A stretch of DNA of 64,000 nucleotides from Turbatrix aceti (taxonomy: Eukaryota; Nematoda; Chromadorea; Rhabditida; Panagrolaimidae). Of this stretch, positions 10,176 to 23,100 are shown piece by piece. The translations under genes were made by a program, and so were the position numbers. The notes below the pieces were generated by a model, which saw only the letters and a program-made list of their open reading frames with translations, made no database searches and was not told the DNA's origin. How positions within the stretch are numbered: position 1 is the stretch's first letter; every line of letters starts with the position of its first letter. The DNA is taken from contig OZ017770.1 of NCBI GenBank assembly GCA_963969345.1, forward strand, positions 3,171,246-3,235,245, in the 5' to 3' direction.

Positions 10176-12466
10176 TTAGTCGTCGTCCTTGTCGGCTTCG
10201 TCGATGAGAAGACTCATTTCGGCTTCGCGACTGGGAATGGGATGATGCCGGTTGATTTCGAGATCGACATCATCGTTGCGTTCGGAATCGATCGAGTTGT
10301 CGGCCTGGCCGGAAGCTGCGCGCTGAGCTTCGAGCACGTCATCTGGAATCTCCATTTCGGTTTTGAATTTTTCTTTTGTGAGATCTTCGTAGATTTTGAC
10401 GATTCGATCACGTGCGCAACCAGAAGTGACACGCCCATCTGGTTCCATTTCCCACATCTCGATCATCGTGGCTATCACCTTATTCGTCACCTGAAATTTA
10501 AAATTATCATAAAAAATTAATTTACCAAAAAAACCTTGTTTTCCCGAAGAGATTTTCGAATGTGGGGGCGAATTTTCTTCAGGACGACGATTTCGCGCAT
10601 ACGGCCAAGAGTGGGCTGGAGACCGGCTTCAGTTTCGTACGGTAATGAGGCAGAAGGAACTTTGTCGACCGAAGCAATGTCCACACGTTCAAGTACTTCC
10701 CACATGACCAGCGAAGCTGCGTAGACGTCGATTTGCTGGAAGGCAAACGGTGCAAACTCTGTAGCGCCTTCTAACACTTCGGGAGACATGTAGCGACGGG
10801 TTCCGACCTGTCCTTTGAGCTCGTCGATGACGACATTCTTTTTGCCAAATTTGATTGCCAGGCTGAAGTCGGTCAGGCAGCTGTTCATGTTATCCTTGAT
10901 CAGTACGTTCTTGGACTTTACATCGCTGAAAAAAATAGCAATATAAAATTCGTAGTATTAATTTAAAAAATGTTTTACCGATGAACAATGGTGGGCTTGT
11001 TGTAGAAGCGAGATGGCTTTTCCTCGTGCAAGAACGCAAGGCCATTGAGAAATCCAGCAATGATTTTCATGCCTTCCGAGAGCGTTACCACGTGCTCCTG
11101 CAGGTAGTCGTAGAGCGAGCGGTGCTGCACATAGGCTGTAACTATGTAGTACATCCCACAAAATTCGAACGACGCAATAAATTCGGCAATGTTGTCGTGC
11201 TGACGCATCGGACGAATGGAATATGTGTCCTAAAATGTAAAAAAAAATATAGCTAATCATTATCGTAATACAAAAAAAATCCTACAGTTTCATTAACCCA
11301 GCTGTCAGTGTCGCTTTGATTGTACAACTTGACGACAATCTTTTCTGTTCCAATTTCAGCAATGTGGGTTTCACAAAACCGGCCGCGTGCTATTTCCTAA
11401 AATGCAAAAAAATAATAATATTTTTTGTTGGCAGGATAAAAAAAAATTTACTTCTTTGAGCACCAGTTTAGTCAGGTCTTCCTCCTGTCCGTTGATGCGA
11501 GCAAAGCAGGCTTGAGCGTTCTGATTCGTTCGTATTGTCGTCAGAGGAATATTAACCGCCGTTTCATCGGGAGTGACAGTCTTACGGAAAAAGCGAATTT
11601 TGTGTCGACAGTTGTACCAAACAAGAAAGACTACCAGTCCACCTGACGAAACCGTACAGAAAAATATAATCACACAGTAGATCCAATAATCTGGATATCC
11701 AAGAAGGGTGTGATCCTCCGGAGATTGCGTTGTCGGTAGAAAAGGAGGCCAAGTCCCGCTGTCGTCTTCAAATGTAAATGAAAATTTACGATTGCAATTA
11801 TGAGTACGACAACAGCAGAACTTTGCTGCACGCTGACTGTCACCGGTTCGACGGGTGTCTACTACGCATTCGTCATGGGTGGCGCACTCCTTGATTTCGC
11901 TTTCGCCGTGACGCCAGCAACCTTTGAGCATCGGCAATCCCTCCTTAAAATCCAATAAAAAAATAAAAAATCCGAAAGAAAAAAATATTTACAATTTTTG
12001 GATCAGTTTTATTGATTGGACTCTGAGGATTGTACAGAACTACGCCCATGCACGCGAGAAGGTGGGAACGGTCTTCTTGAAAGCATTTGATGGTGCTTGG
12101 CACGTCACAGTTGGTTCCATTGTTGCTCCTGCATTCGTTAGTATTGAATACGTCACACATGATATAGGCTTTCCCATTTGCGTCGACATCAAAGTTTACA
12201 CCCTGAGTGCCAAAATCCTTGAGGTAGTACGGAAGAGAAGGAGTGGGTTTGTTCAGTTTTTCAAGAACATCTTTGGATTTTTCCTGTAAACAACTGCGTG
12301 TAAAAAAACGAAAGCAAAGACCTTAGCTGAAAATTACATTTTCATCAAATTTGTTGATCTGTGATAAAAATGTCTCTTCATTCGAATCTTGGCTATACAC
12401 GACGGGATTGAGGCATAGAAGGTAGGCGACAAAGCAATGCGTTGTACGCATTGCCTTGTTGACCAT
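10176..12466 (-). CDS. Activin/TGF-beta type II receptor serine/threonine kinase
   Basis: Seven exons joined in frame: 12338-12466, 11993-12283, 11452-11943, 11286-11396, 10979-11229, 10535-10925, 10176-10490 (659 residues). Order: signal peptide, cysteine-rich ectodomain ending in CCCRTHNCN (family CCC..d.CN box), one transmembrane helix, intracellular kinase. The glycine loop (ARGRF) and the ATP lysine (IVVKLYN) are present, as are HRDVKSKN and the type II signature GTRRYMSPEVLEG. It lacks the GS box of type I receptors and has the ActRII-type ending with ...KIRP and EMWEMEP. The magnesium-binding DFG reads DFS (TDFSLA). The C-terminal tail is acidic and ends in DKDDD. In the family, type II receptors bind activin/BMP and phosphorylate type I partners. 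An acceptor-like TTTTTTCAG lies 9 bases before the ATG. Confidence 0.92.
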
Positions 12467-14172
12467 GAACTCTACCTGAAAAAAAAACAAAAAATAAAAT
12501 CAATCGATGTTGACGCCACCCTTGCTTATGCATGTTTCTCTGATTTTTGGCGTGTTAAAAATAAACTTTTAAATGTGTGTGAACGGTTCAGTAAAATTAT
12601 GAATATTAAATTATAATGACGCTATCAAAATGAAACCTCAGGACAGAAAAAAAATTAATTATCCTTTTGACGCATAAAACTCAATTAGCGTGCGATCAAG
12701 ACAGGGCACAAAAAACACAATGCCCAACGCCTCAGAGGTTCATAGAGGGCGGGTGCCGCCACGATAAAGGCAAAAATACGCCATGAAGGGAGTGGAATGA
12801 AATAAAAGCCGAGAGAAGAACGTGCACACGCGTCCCTTAGAGCAGAGCCTTAGAGAATAAATGTCGATGGACAAACAATGACAAAAATTCAACGCACACG
12901 CATCGTGGTTTAAAAAGAAAAATAATTACAAACCAGATGATGGATGCGAATAAGGTTAAGTAATTGATGAATTACCCACAAGGACTGCCCTTAATTTCCA
13001 TTCATCACACTTTTTACACCTATTTTTTTCCTTAACTACCGGTGCATGTGGTTTAAGGGAGGATGCCAAATGCCTGCACGGTGGCTTGCATTTGCAGGAT
13101 GGATGCCTTTCAATAGCAGAAAAGAACGTTTTTTTTCGGTGCACTAGAATAGCATGTAAAAAAAGTGCTAATCGGCTGATAGTTAATCTTTTATTACGCA
13201 AGAACAAAATAGTGCAAAAAAAAGTTGAGGTTTCATTTGGATAATTACTTTGCTAGGAAAAGTAATTGCATTTTCAATGAGAGAAAAAAAATGCAAAAAA
13301 ACCGGAAGAAAAAATAACCTTGCAGGAAAATTCTAAAAGTACAGTCTGGAAATTCAAAGAAATAGCGACGTTCACTTTACACCGCCACTTCTGTGGGTTT
13401 GGAAGACAGGCTTCCTTCCACCTGAGCTGGTAACATTTTACGTCAGATACAAATAATAAATAAATGTCTTACATTTACAAAATATGGTTGATTGGCAAAG
13501 TGTGCGTTACAGCTACCTGCGTTGAAAAAAAATGTACTTCATCTGTGCGTGCGTACCAGCCAATGCGTCGACGACAGAGTTCCTTCGTCTTGTGTACGTC
13601 CAATCCAGCAAATATGAGCTTTTGTACCATCCTGTTCCTTTCTTGCCATGAAAGTTAGCATTCATTGTTCAATGATTTATTTGGAGTCGCCGGCATTTAT
13701 AATAATTTCATCGGAGAAAGCATGGAGGAAGGAAGAACGTGTAATGCTTCATTTTGTTTTTTTCTCCTAAACATGAAAACACAAACGCGACTCGTGCCGG
13801 TCGATGAGCGGCAAAAAAGCTTCATAGCATTCTGTTATTGTCATATCTTCATTATCGATTGCTCCGTTGTGCTTCGTGTATAATCACAAAGCTAATGCCA
13901 ACATGTTTTGTCGATTTTTGACCTTACACACTTCTCGCTGTCAAAAAACAAACAGTCAATGTTTTTTTCATGACTCTGCCTCTCTTTTTATTATACAGTT
14001 CGTCGTTTGTTTCTATTGAGTTTTTATAGAGGAATCACGAGCTTCTTTTACCTTTTGTTACGCGTTGAAATTATTACGCTTTATAAATTCCTCGTCTCGT
14101 AAAGTTTTTCTTAACGGTTCGTTTTCAGGTATACGGTTAATTAACGATCTCTTGTAAAAATTAACAAACGCG
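12467..14172. other. Divergent intergenic/promoter region
   Basis: Lies between the starts of the type II receptor (-) and the giant MED1-like gene (+), so it probably holds both promoters. It is AT-rich with short homopolymers. Small open frames on both strands (for example 13464-13658) show no family features or splice-consistent structure. No RNA gene recognised. Confidence 0.5.
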
Positions 14173-17100
14173 ATGTCGGATCCTTCGGGGAACCCTCCCC
14201 AACAAGGAAACTTCCGGCACAATCCGGGTGAAGGGCATTTCATTTCTCAGCAAATGATGTCACAAATGCAACCACAACAGCAAGGCCAAATGATGCGACC
14301 TCAGCAGTATCGACAGCAATTTCAAGTAAACACTGACTTTGACCAGGAGGATGTTTTAACTGAACATGCGGCTACTTTGCAGGGTCAGGGGACGTCTCAG
14401 ATTTGCCAACGGATGCAGTATATACAGCAAATGGAAGGCCAACAACAGGGAATGGTGCCGCCTCAGTTCGTCCAGCAACCATCACATCAGCAGGGCCAGA
14501 GGATGGGCTTTATGCAGGTTAATATGAATCAGCAGAGTCAATATGGGCAACAAATGATGCAACCGGGCGTCATGGCAGGCGGGCAGAGGATGATGCATCC
14601 ACAGCAACAGCAACAGATGCAGTTCCAGGAACAACAGCGACAGCAGCAGCAACAGCCTATGAATTCCCGACAGCAACAGCAAATGCAGAATGCTGCTTCT
14701 CAGCAACAGCAAATGCAGTCGACGTCGCAGCAACAGGTGCAAGGAGGACCTCAGCAGCAGCCACAAGGTGGCTCTCAGCAGATGCCGAACGTGCCGCAGC
14801 AACAGTTGCAAGGAATGCTCCAGCAACAAATTCCAAAAGGGGCTCAGCAACAAATGCAGGGAAGTTCCCAGCCACAGCAGATTCAGAGGAATCCCCAGCA
14901 GCAACAGCAGCAGCAGCCCATGCAGGAGCAGCAGTCTATGGGTCAGATGCAGGGTTCTCAGATGAGCGCAATCCAGCAGCAGAGGCTTCAGCAGCAGCAG
15001 CAAATGCAGATGCAAATGCAGCGAAACATGCAACAACAGGTTGGTTATCTTTTTCGGTTTTATGAAAATATAATGAATTCGGTTTAGAACCAAACGCAGG
15101 CGCAGGCTCAAGCTCAGCAAGCCCAGCTCCAACAGCAGCAACAGATGCAACAGCAGATGCAGCGTCAGATGCAATTTGAACAGCAACAGAAAATGCGGCA
15201 AGCCCAACAACAAGCTCAGAAACAGGCGCAACTATCCCAACAGCAACAGCAACAAGCCCAGACGTCCCAGCAACAAGCTGCGCAGCAGCAGCAGCAACAG
15301 CAGCCACCCCAGGGATCCCAGCCATCTCAGGCTCAGGCGCAAGCTCATGCTCAGATGATGCAGTATCAGCAGCCATCACAGCAGCAAATGCAGCAACAAC
15401 TCCGCCAACAACAACAACAGCAACAGTTGCAACAGCAACAAATGCAACAATCTCAGATTCCGCAAAATCCGGCTGCGCGCATGCAGCAACTACAGCAGCA
15501 GCAGGAGCAGCAACAGTGGATGGAGCGAAAGCAGCAACAGGATCAGCAAATGCAGATGCAGCAGGCTCAAGCCCAATCCCAACAGTCTCAGCAACAATCC
15601 CATCCTCAGCAGCAACAACAGCAGCAGCAGCCGGCTACTATGCATCAGCAGCCTCCTCCGATGCAGCAGAGACCTCAGCCTGAGAAACCACAGATGACAA
15701 TGCAGATGCAGCAGCAACAACAAATTATGAGGGAACAGCGTAAGATGGACTATCAGCGCCCACCTATGCCAGCACAAATGCAACAGCAGGGAACGGGCCA
15801 GTCTCAGCCACAGGGAATGCAGCAGGGACAACCGCGTATGATGATGCGCGCCCCGCAGCCGGGACAACAACCTCCACTCGATGCGCAGAAGGTAGTACCG
15901 AGGAATCTGATTCGGCAACACATTCAGGCCCATCAGCAAAACCAATCGATGCAGCAAGCCCAGATGCAGCATCAGGCGCAAGCTCAGGGCAGACAGCCTC
16001 AAGTCCAGCAACCGCATGCTCAGCCCCAAATGCCGCAGCAGCAACAAGGCATGGCACCTACCCCACCCCAACCCCAACCTGCCCCCATGCAGACGCCAGC
16101 CCAAAATACCACTCCCCAGCAGCTGCAGCACGTATCACAGCCACAACAAAGTGCTCCGCCACCTCGGCCAAGCCTGCCTTCTCAGCAAAGTGCCCAGCCG
16201 CAGCTGCAAGGTCATCCGACTCAGCCGATAATGCGACCGCCGGCACAGGCGCGACCGCCTATGGCCATGCGTCCGCCCATGCAGCAGCGCCCTCCGGTAC
16301 AGCGACCTATGACTTCTGCCCGACCAAGGGCATCCGATGCTGCAGCCATGCCCCCGCCAAGTACGGTTCCTGCTCGCCAGCAACCAGTCGTACGTCCCCA
16401 GCCTCGCCCATTTGCCGCGCCCACATCTTCTGGGTCTGTCGCTGCTGCACCCGTCCCCCGGTCTGCTGCTTCTGTTATGATTGGCTCAGCTATGAAGTCG
16501 ACAAACCGCAGCTCGATTTATTCTCCGCACCCTTCCGAGTCTTCCGCTCTACGGGCACCTGTGACACCTTCATCCGCGGAGGTACCCGACCCTGCCAAGA
16601 AGAAGCGCACTCGATGGCTGTCCGTATACCATCGTCGGGCAACTTTCAGCGACTTTCGTAAAGTATGCGTTACTCCTGGTAATCGTCGGGGGCCGGTCGC
16701 CAACAGGCTCATGATGCAGCCGCCGATGTACGGAATCTCGCTGTTTACCCGCAACGCCAAGGGTATACCCCGTGTCTCGTCTAGCGTGTTGCGAAGCCGA
16801 GTCTTGAGGCACTTTGGAGTCAATGAGCAGTACAAAGACGATACACCTCTGCGCCGGCGCACGAACAAGGCTATCTTTCATTATAACGTCTTCCTACGCT
16901 CCATCCAGATGAAGGCACACCGCTCCCTACTGAAACACGTTCCCGCGCCACCTGCTCCCCGTTCTACGCCGGCTCCGGCGTCTGTTCGACGTCGCAGCCG
17001 GTCTGTTTCCTACATCTCGAGGCAGGGCTCACGTGTAAGAGTTGCCGACAAGCCACAGCCGGCTGAAGAAGGCATGGCTAGTGTTTCGTCGACCGGAATT

Positions 17101-20100
17101 AAGCTGAACAGTATTCTCAAAAAGCCCGTGATTCCTTACACGCCTCCCGGATACGCCAGGACGGTTAGCATGCACGGACTTCGCTTTGCTTCGAACAGGG
17201 GCGCTGGCTTGAAGGACGTCACTTTTTATGAGCACGACTTTGAGAGCGGTCTTCCTCGACCTCTTCCCCATCGCGCTGCAAACAAGATTCTACGGCAGTA
17301 CGTTGTTGAAGGTCAGCAGCTGAAACGGGATTACGTCGGCCCTAGGCCGCTTGGACCTCCCTCCGACCACATGCTCATGGTTCCACTCCGCTACCGCCAG
17401 GAGGAAATTGCACCCATCATGACTGCAAGAACTCAGTTTTCGCTGCATCTTGCGGCCAAGTCGAGGACCAAAGCAGATGAAAAGTTGAGAGCGTACAAAG
17501 CGAGGTTCTTTTACGGCTTCAAGACCCATGCTTCTCTTCGCGCTGATCCGGCGTTCATTAGAAAGGCCTATACGCTGACTTTGTACAACTGGCGATGCGT
17601 ACCAACGGGCATGACTTCGTTGACTGCAGACAACAAAAAAAATGTCAGGGTTTGGGTCCCGCCGATGACCATTCCACCAAACAAGGAAATTGTGCATCGC
17701 ACGGATCGATGCGTGTATCCAGAGTATTTCTACGCCTGGCATCCTCCGCTCGCCATAACACCAGAAAAAGAAAAGAACCTGGTAGTCGCTATCACTGAGG
17801 CCAAAGAATTCCTTGCTGCTGCCTTTCCTGCTCCTCCTGTGCCTGATATTCCTACTGACGACGATGCAGAGAAACCGACGTCTTCAGGAAAGAAAGTTCA
17901 CATCGTTCTTCCCGATGACGAGCCCGAACCGATGGATACTTCCTCCGCACCCAATGTGCTGCCTGGGTTGGAGGAAGAAGCAGACGAAGAAAAAGACGTT
18001 GCCAAGACCTGTGATACTGTAGTATTCCGCACGCTGTATCGCAACTCACTGGAAAACAGACAGGCAGGAATAACAAAACGCAAGCGCTCTGCCAGCCCGG
18101 AACTTTTGAGACGAGTATTGGATGCAGCAATTGTGAAGAGCAACGCACGCCTCAAGTTTGACGGCGATCGATACAGGGCTCGCTTCACCCATGAAAAGGT
18201 TGACGATCCAGAAGCCGAACCGGTGCAGTACATTTTTCGACCGGACAAAACGCGAAATCCTTTGCAGTATGTTTTTATATCAAAAGAAATAACAGTTTAA
18301 TTAATTCTTTTTTTCAGCAATTCGGCTTTTAACGACCCACTTCTTCAACGGGACGCTACCATGATCGAAGCTGATTATCATTGCACCGAAATCAGACAAC
18401 AACAGCCTGCAAACATTCACGATATCAATAACAAACGGATGTTTGAGCTCATGCGTTCGAAAAACACGGTCATTGATAGCACAGTTCGAGAAGACGCCGG
18501 AAGAGCACTAAAAATGCTGGAAGAATGCTTCATGTTTACCGAAGGCCAGCATAACGAGATTCGCAGAAAACTTTACCAGTTCTGCTATGACTTTGATTAC
18601 TACGCCGATGAAGTAGAAGATAAGAATCTCTTCAAGCTTGTTCAGGCTGATTTCTGTCTTACCTTCCATCTCGATGACTTCCGCGTGTCCCATGCTGAGT
18701 ACTCGTTCTACAACGTTGATCCACTTCCGGCTCCGAATCTCGTCGTGATGATCAACCGGCAGCAGTGGAAAGAGGCAAACCGCGCTGTCAGACATCTGGT
18801 AGAAATCTTTCCACTTGGCTTCCCGAAGGACGAAAAGAAAAACACGGCTGCGGTTGTAGCGGCTATGGAGCGAGATTTTATTAAATATCTCAAGGAAATT
18901 GAGCATCGTTCGCACATCTTTGCCCTCAACGGTGCGATTCCAAGTTGCGACATCTGTCCTTTCACAGTGATCATGCCTCAGTCGACTTCTGAGATCATCG
19001 ATTATCTTGCCACTCGAAAACCGCTGTACACGATGATCAAGGATTTCAAGAATTACGCAAAACTCCAGGTTTTGCCGTGCACGGAAAAGAAGTTTTATTC
19101 TACGACTTCGAGCTTTGATGAGTAAGTTTTTTCGTTGTCGCGGTCTCAACTAACAACCTTTTTTTTTAGAAACTTCAAGATCGTAACGCAGCAACCAGTG
19201 GTCGGGGTTAACGCCAGACTTTACTTCAAATTTGCCAAGCCTATTCCTTTCCGTGAAGCTGCACTAGAGTATCTGCGTTGCAATTCAGACGGCGTAATGA
19301 TTCAAAAACGAGACGTAGAAGCGTACAACGAGATCTGTATTTCCCTTCATGGACGAGCAGACGTGAGTTTTTATACCAAAATTTGTATTCATTTAGAAAA
19401 AAAAAATATTTTTTAGTTCTTATCCAAAATGGCAGACGAGTTGCCGTGCTACCAAATGCACTTCCGGGCAAAGACCATCCGTCCATTCGAGTATAAAGAT
19501 GTCTTGCTGAGCGGCTTCTACTTCACGAACCCTCTGGAAGCCATCAAGTCGCTTTACATTGTCAAACGAGAATTCATACTCAACCGCCTCCTGGAGAGCA
19601 CGTGTATAACTCATCCTGGCTATAACTCTCTAAAATATTCTAACGGCATCTGTTACAAGTACAAACTATTTATTGAAATCGGTGAAGTCGGTGACGGCAG
19701 AATGTGCTTTTTCTTCGTCTACCGTTGTTTTATCGTTGAAAGTAGGTTTTCAGAACGCTGATGAATTTTGTTAATTATGTTGTATATTTTTTTAGTTCAC
19801 ATTGACATTACACCAGTCGGCGCACCTTACATAGCGACCATCAAAGTTGCCCATCACCATGAAAAGATGATGAGAAACGTTCTCACTGTATACAAGTTCA
19901 GAAGACTCATGGACGTTTACCATCGCACGAGTCCCGTATTGATTTCGGTGGAGCTAAAGGCTGTTCTTGACTACGAAATCAGAGAGTGGGTTTTTGTCAT
20001 TTTTTTTCTCACGATAAAAGCATTGATATTTTTAAAAAAATTGCGCACATTTATTTTTTATACAACATTTTATTTTTAGCTCATGGAGCATTCCCCGCAT

Positions 20101-23100
20101 GATTGACAAGCTGTGCGAATCGCTGCTTACCAAGTGCAAGCACGTCAAAACCAACTTTTTGCACCACTACATGCCTAGCAGCCACTACGAGCGCAAGACG
20201 ATTCTGAAGAAGAAACGAGACAAGATTCGGAAGTACGTGCAGATGGAGCTTTCCCGAGACAGAGGGCCTGATGCTGCCGAAATACCCGCAATCATGAACC
20301 GTCGATTGAGCGTAATTGACCGAATTGCAATGCGGTCAAAAAACTCGAAAGCCCCGTCGAAGCCGGTCAAGAAGGTTTCATGTGGCGGGGCGAGCCGATG
20401 GCTAAGAAGAGGAAAGCTCACACGGAAGACAACGAAGCGACGCCGTCAGCTAGCAATGGAGAAGCGGCGGGATCAAGTGATGCGCCAGCTCATGGACGAA
20501 TTTATTCCTCGGCCTGATGGAGGCATTATTTATAGGTTGCTGTCGGGGGGTAAATGTAACGGCTGGTATTCTGACATTCGGGCAACGGTGGAGCGCATTG
20601 CAGAAAAACAGTTGTTGTATGATAAGCTAAATCAGACCCGGATCAAGGTGCTGCAATGGATGCAGCGATCACCGAAGGAACAACGACGCCGCAGGCATTT
20701 TGCCAAATTTCAGCGATCCAATCGCCGCTATTGTGCTTTAGTGCGACGTCAGCAAGAACGCGTCTATGACCAGCGGGCAAGTATATTCCTGCGCAGATTT
20801 GCGTCTTCGGCCTATCCGGCGCCGAGAAAGAACGTATTCCGCTTGCTGAAACCCTACAGGACCAGGAAAAGTTTGTCCGATCGCCGTCGTGCCACTCGAA
20901 GTGCGTTGCTGCCCGTGATTCGCTCGCTGCTAGCCAAGACCATGAATGGCATAAAACTGACACAACTCAAAGAACGGCTCAACCTGGTGCCCGTGCAGCA
21001 CGTCGATGCCTTCACCATGGAATTCCTGAACCGGCGACTAAAGGCGAAGGGCGTATTCCTCTCTGTTATGTCTGAACGCAAACCACCCAAATCCTGTCAA
21101 TTCATTCGAACCCGAGTTATCAGCCGTCGATCCAGATTCGTCAACCGATATTTGATCGAGCACGACTTCTACCAAAAAGTCAAAAGAGTGACCCAAGCCA
21201 TAAAAGATAAGCGCAGAAAGAAGAACCGCAGACTGAGAATTGAACTCACCAAAAATCAGAAGGCTCTGAGACGACGAATGCTTTCTGCAGCAAAGCTTGA
21301 TCGATTGTCGAAACAAAAGCCGAGGAGCCGTTCTGCCGAGCGACCGCCGCGAAAACCAAAAGATCGTCATGTTCGGTTGTCTGTCCTGGAACGAAGCGTA
21401 TCTCATGGCACTGGTATTGATCGTATTGCAAAACATTACGCGGAACAAGATCAGAACAAGCAGTCGTACCTGCCTCCATCCTGTCTCAGAAAACCGAAGA
21501 AATCAAAAAAACACGTTGAACACGCGGAAAAGGCTCGCGATCCCCATAAAAAGTCTCGAAAGGTTGCTGCCGTCGAACAGACGACTCAGGGAGATAAGCG
21601 ACAAGCCGATGCGGCGGGGTCATCCAAGCTGGTTCCCATGCCTCGGCCCACCATTGAAGACACTCCCCCGCCGAAGAAAACAAAAAGTGTGTCCGAAAAA
21701 CATTCAAAAGGCCCCTCAACCGGTCAGGAGCCCGCACCTGCGCCGAGCAAGTCTTCTGGTCCGAAAAATCGCACAAAAGGTTGGTTGTCCCCGAGCATTA
21801 ACCCCCTGAAATGAATGTATCATTTCAGCGAAAAGCAAGACAATCAAATCGGGACGCGTTGCAAAGAAGCTCACCGACGAAGAGCGACTAAAGAAGAAGC
21901 GAGAGTTGAAAGAAACCCTCAAAACGCTCGTTTTTTCTCCTGAAAGCGTGCCCAACTTGACTGATAAGGTCAAAGACGTCCTCAAAAACATCGATCTCAA
22001 TCTGTTCAATGGTCATCCCGTTCGTGGCACGATTCAGCGGCTTTCAGCAAAAATTGCGAGCAAGAAAATAGACACGGGTGTCCCACTGCCGAAGGAAAAG
22101 CCTAAAAAACGCGCTGTCAAAGTGTCTTTCAAACTGCCGGCCACTGACGCTGTCGAGGGAGAAGGGCAAGCACCTGCCGCGAATCAGGAAGTTGCGCAAA
22201 AGAAACAACCTCCTCCCGCTACATCTCAGCCGATTCGGACCATTTTATCGAAGCCCAAAAAAGATCAAGCAGCTGCCGTTGAAAAGAAAAAAGAGCCTTC
22301 GATCAAAGCACCTGCGCCTGCTGCTGTCGTGCTGCCCAAAGCACTTCCGGTATTGGAAAAACCAAAAACAGCTCCGGTCGTCAGCGTCCTGAAAAAGCCA
22401 TCAGTGCCTGCAAAAGTGGCAACTCCCAAGCCGACGGCCTCGCAGAAGATGGATTCTACGCCTTCCAAGCCAAAGAAAGCCGCTGCAACTGATATTCCGA
22501 AAAAAGCTGATCCCGCTGTCAAGCCAAAGCCATCTAAGTCGGCTGCGAAATCAACAGACGTTTCGACATCTGCGAAGCCTAAGAAAGCTCATGAATCTGC
22601 CAAAAAGAAGACGGATAAGTCCTCCAAGGATAAGTCGAAGAAGAAATCGACAAAGACGTCAAAGGATGACAAAGCTGGTGCAAAGCCCAAGAAATCCAAG
22701 AAAACGAAAAAGGGCAAGGTTTCGAAAACATCTTCTAAAACAAAGTCCAAGAAATCTTCCTGTAAAACGAAGAAATCAAAGTCGCATGCCAAGTCGAAGA
22801 ATCTTAAGAAAATCAGAGCTGCAAAGCTGGCGCGAAGGATCAAATTAATCAAGGCCAGGAAAGCAAAAGTTGCCAAGAAATTGTTGCGACGCCGTGCGAG
22901 AAAGTTGGCCAGGAAGAAGAAACTCTTGAAGAAAAAAATTGGCCTCACCAAGTTGCTGACGTACATCAAAAATCGCCAGCCGAAATGGTCTATGAAAAAG
23001 TGCATTGCTGTCGTTCGGGAACTCAAACTGCGTCGACGAAAGACTCGCGTGCCCAAGCACCGCCAAAGACCTCGCGACGGTCATCGTCAGCTGAAGATGT

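Noticed and set aside
10119..10520. 133-codon plus-strand frame beginning in the GT repeat
   Set aside because: Starts within a microsatellite and runs antisense to the receptor kinase exon.
13464..13883. Short plus-strand frames in the divergent promoter region
   Set aside because: No signal peptide, domain or splice-consistent continuation; base composition like the surrounding non-coding DNA.
14482..15231. Leucine-rich 249-codon frame on the minus strand
   Set aside because: It is the complement of the CAG/CAA tract (CTG/TTG = Leu) and has no independent support. The same holds for the minus frames at 15490-16131.
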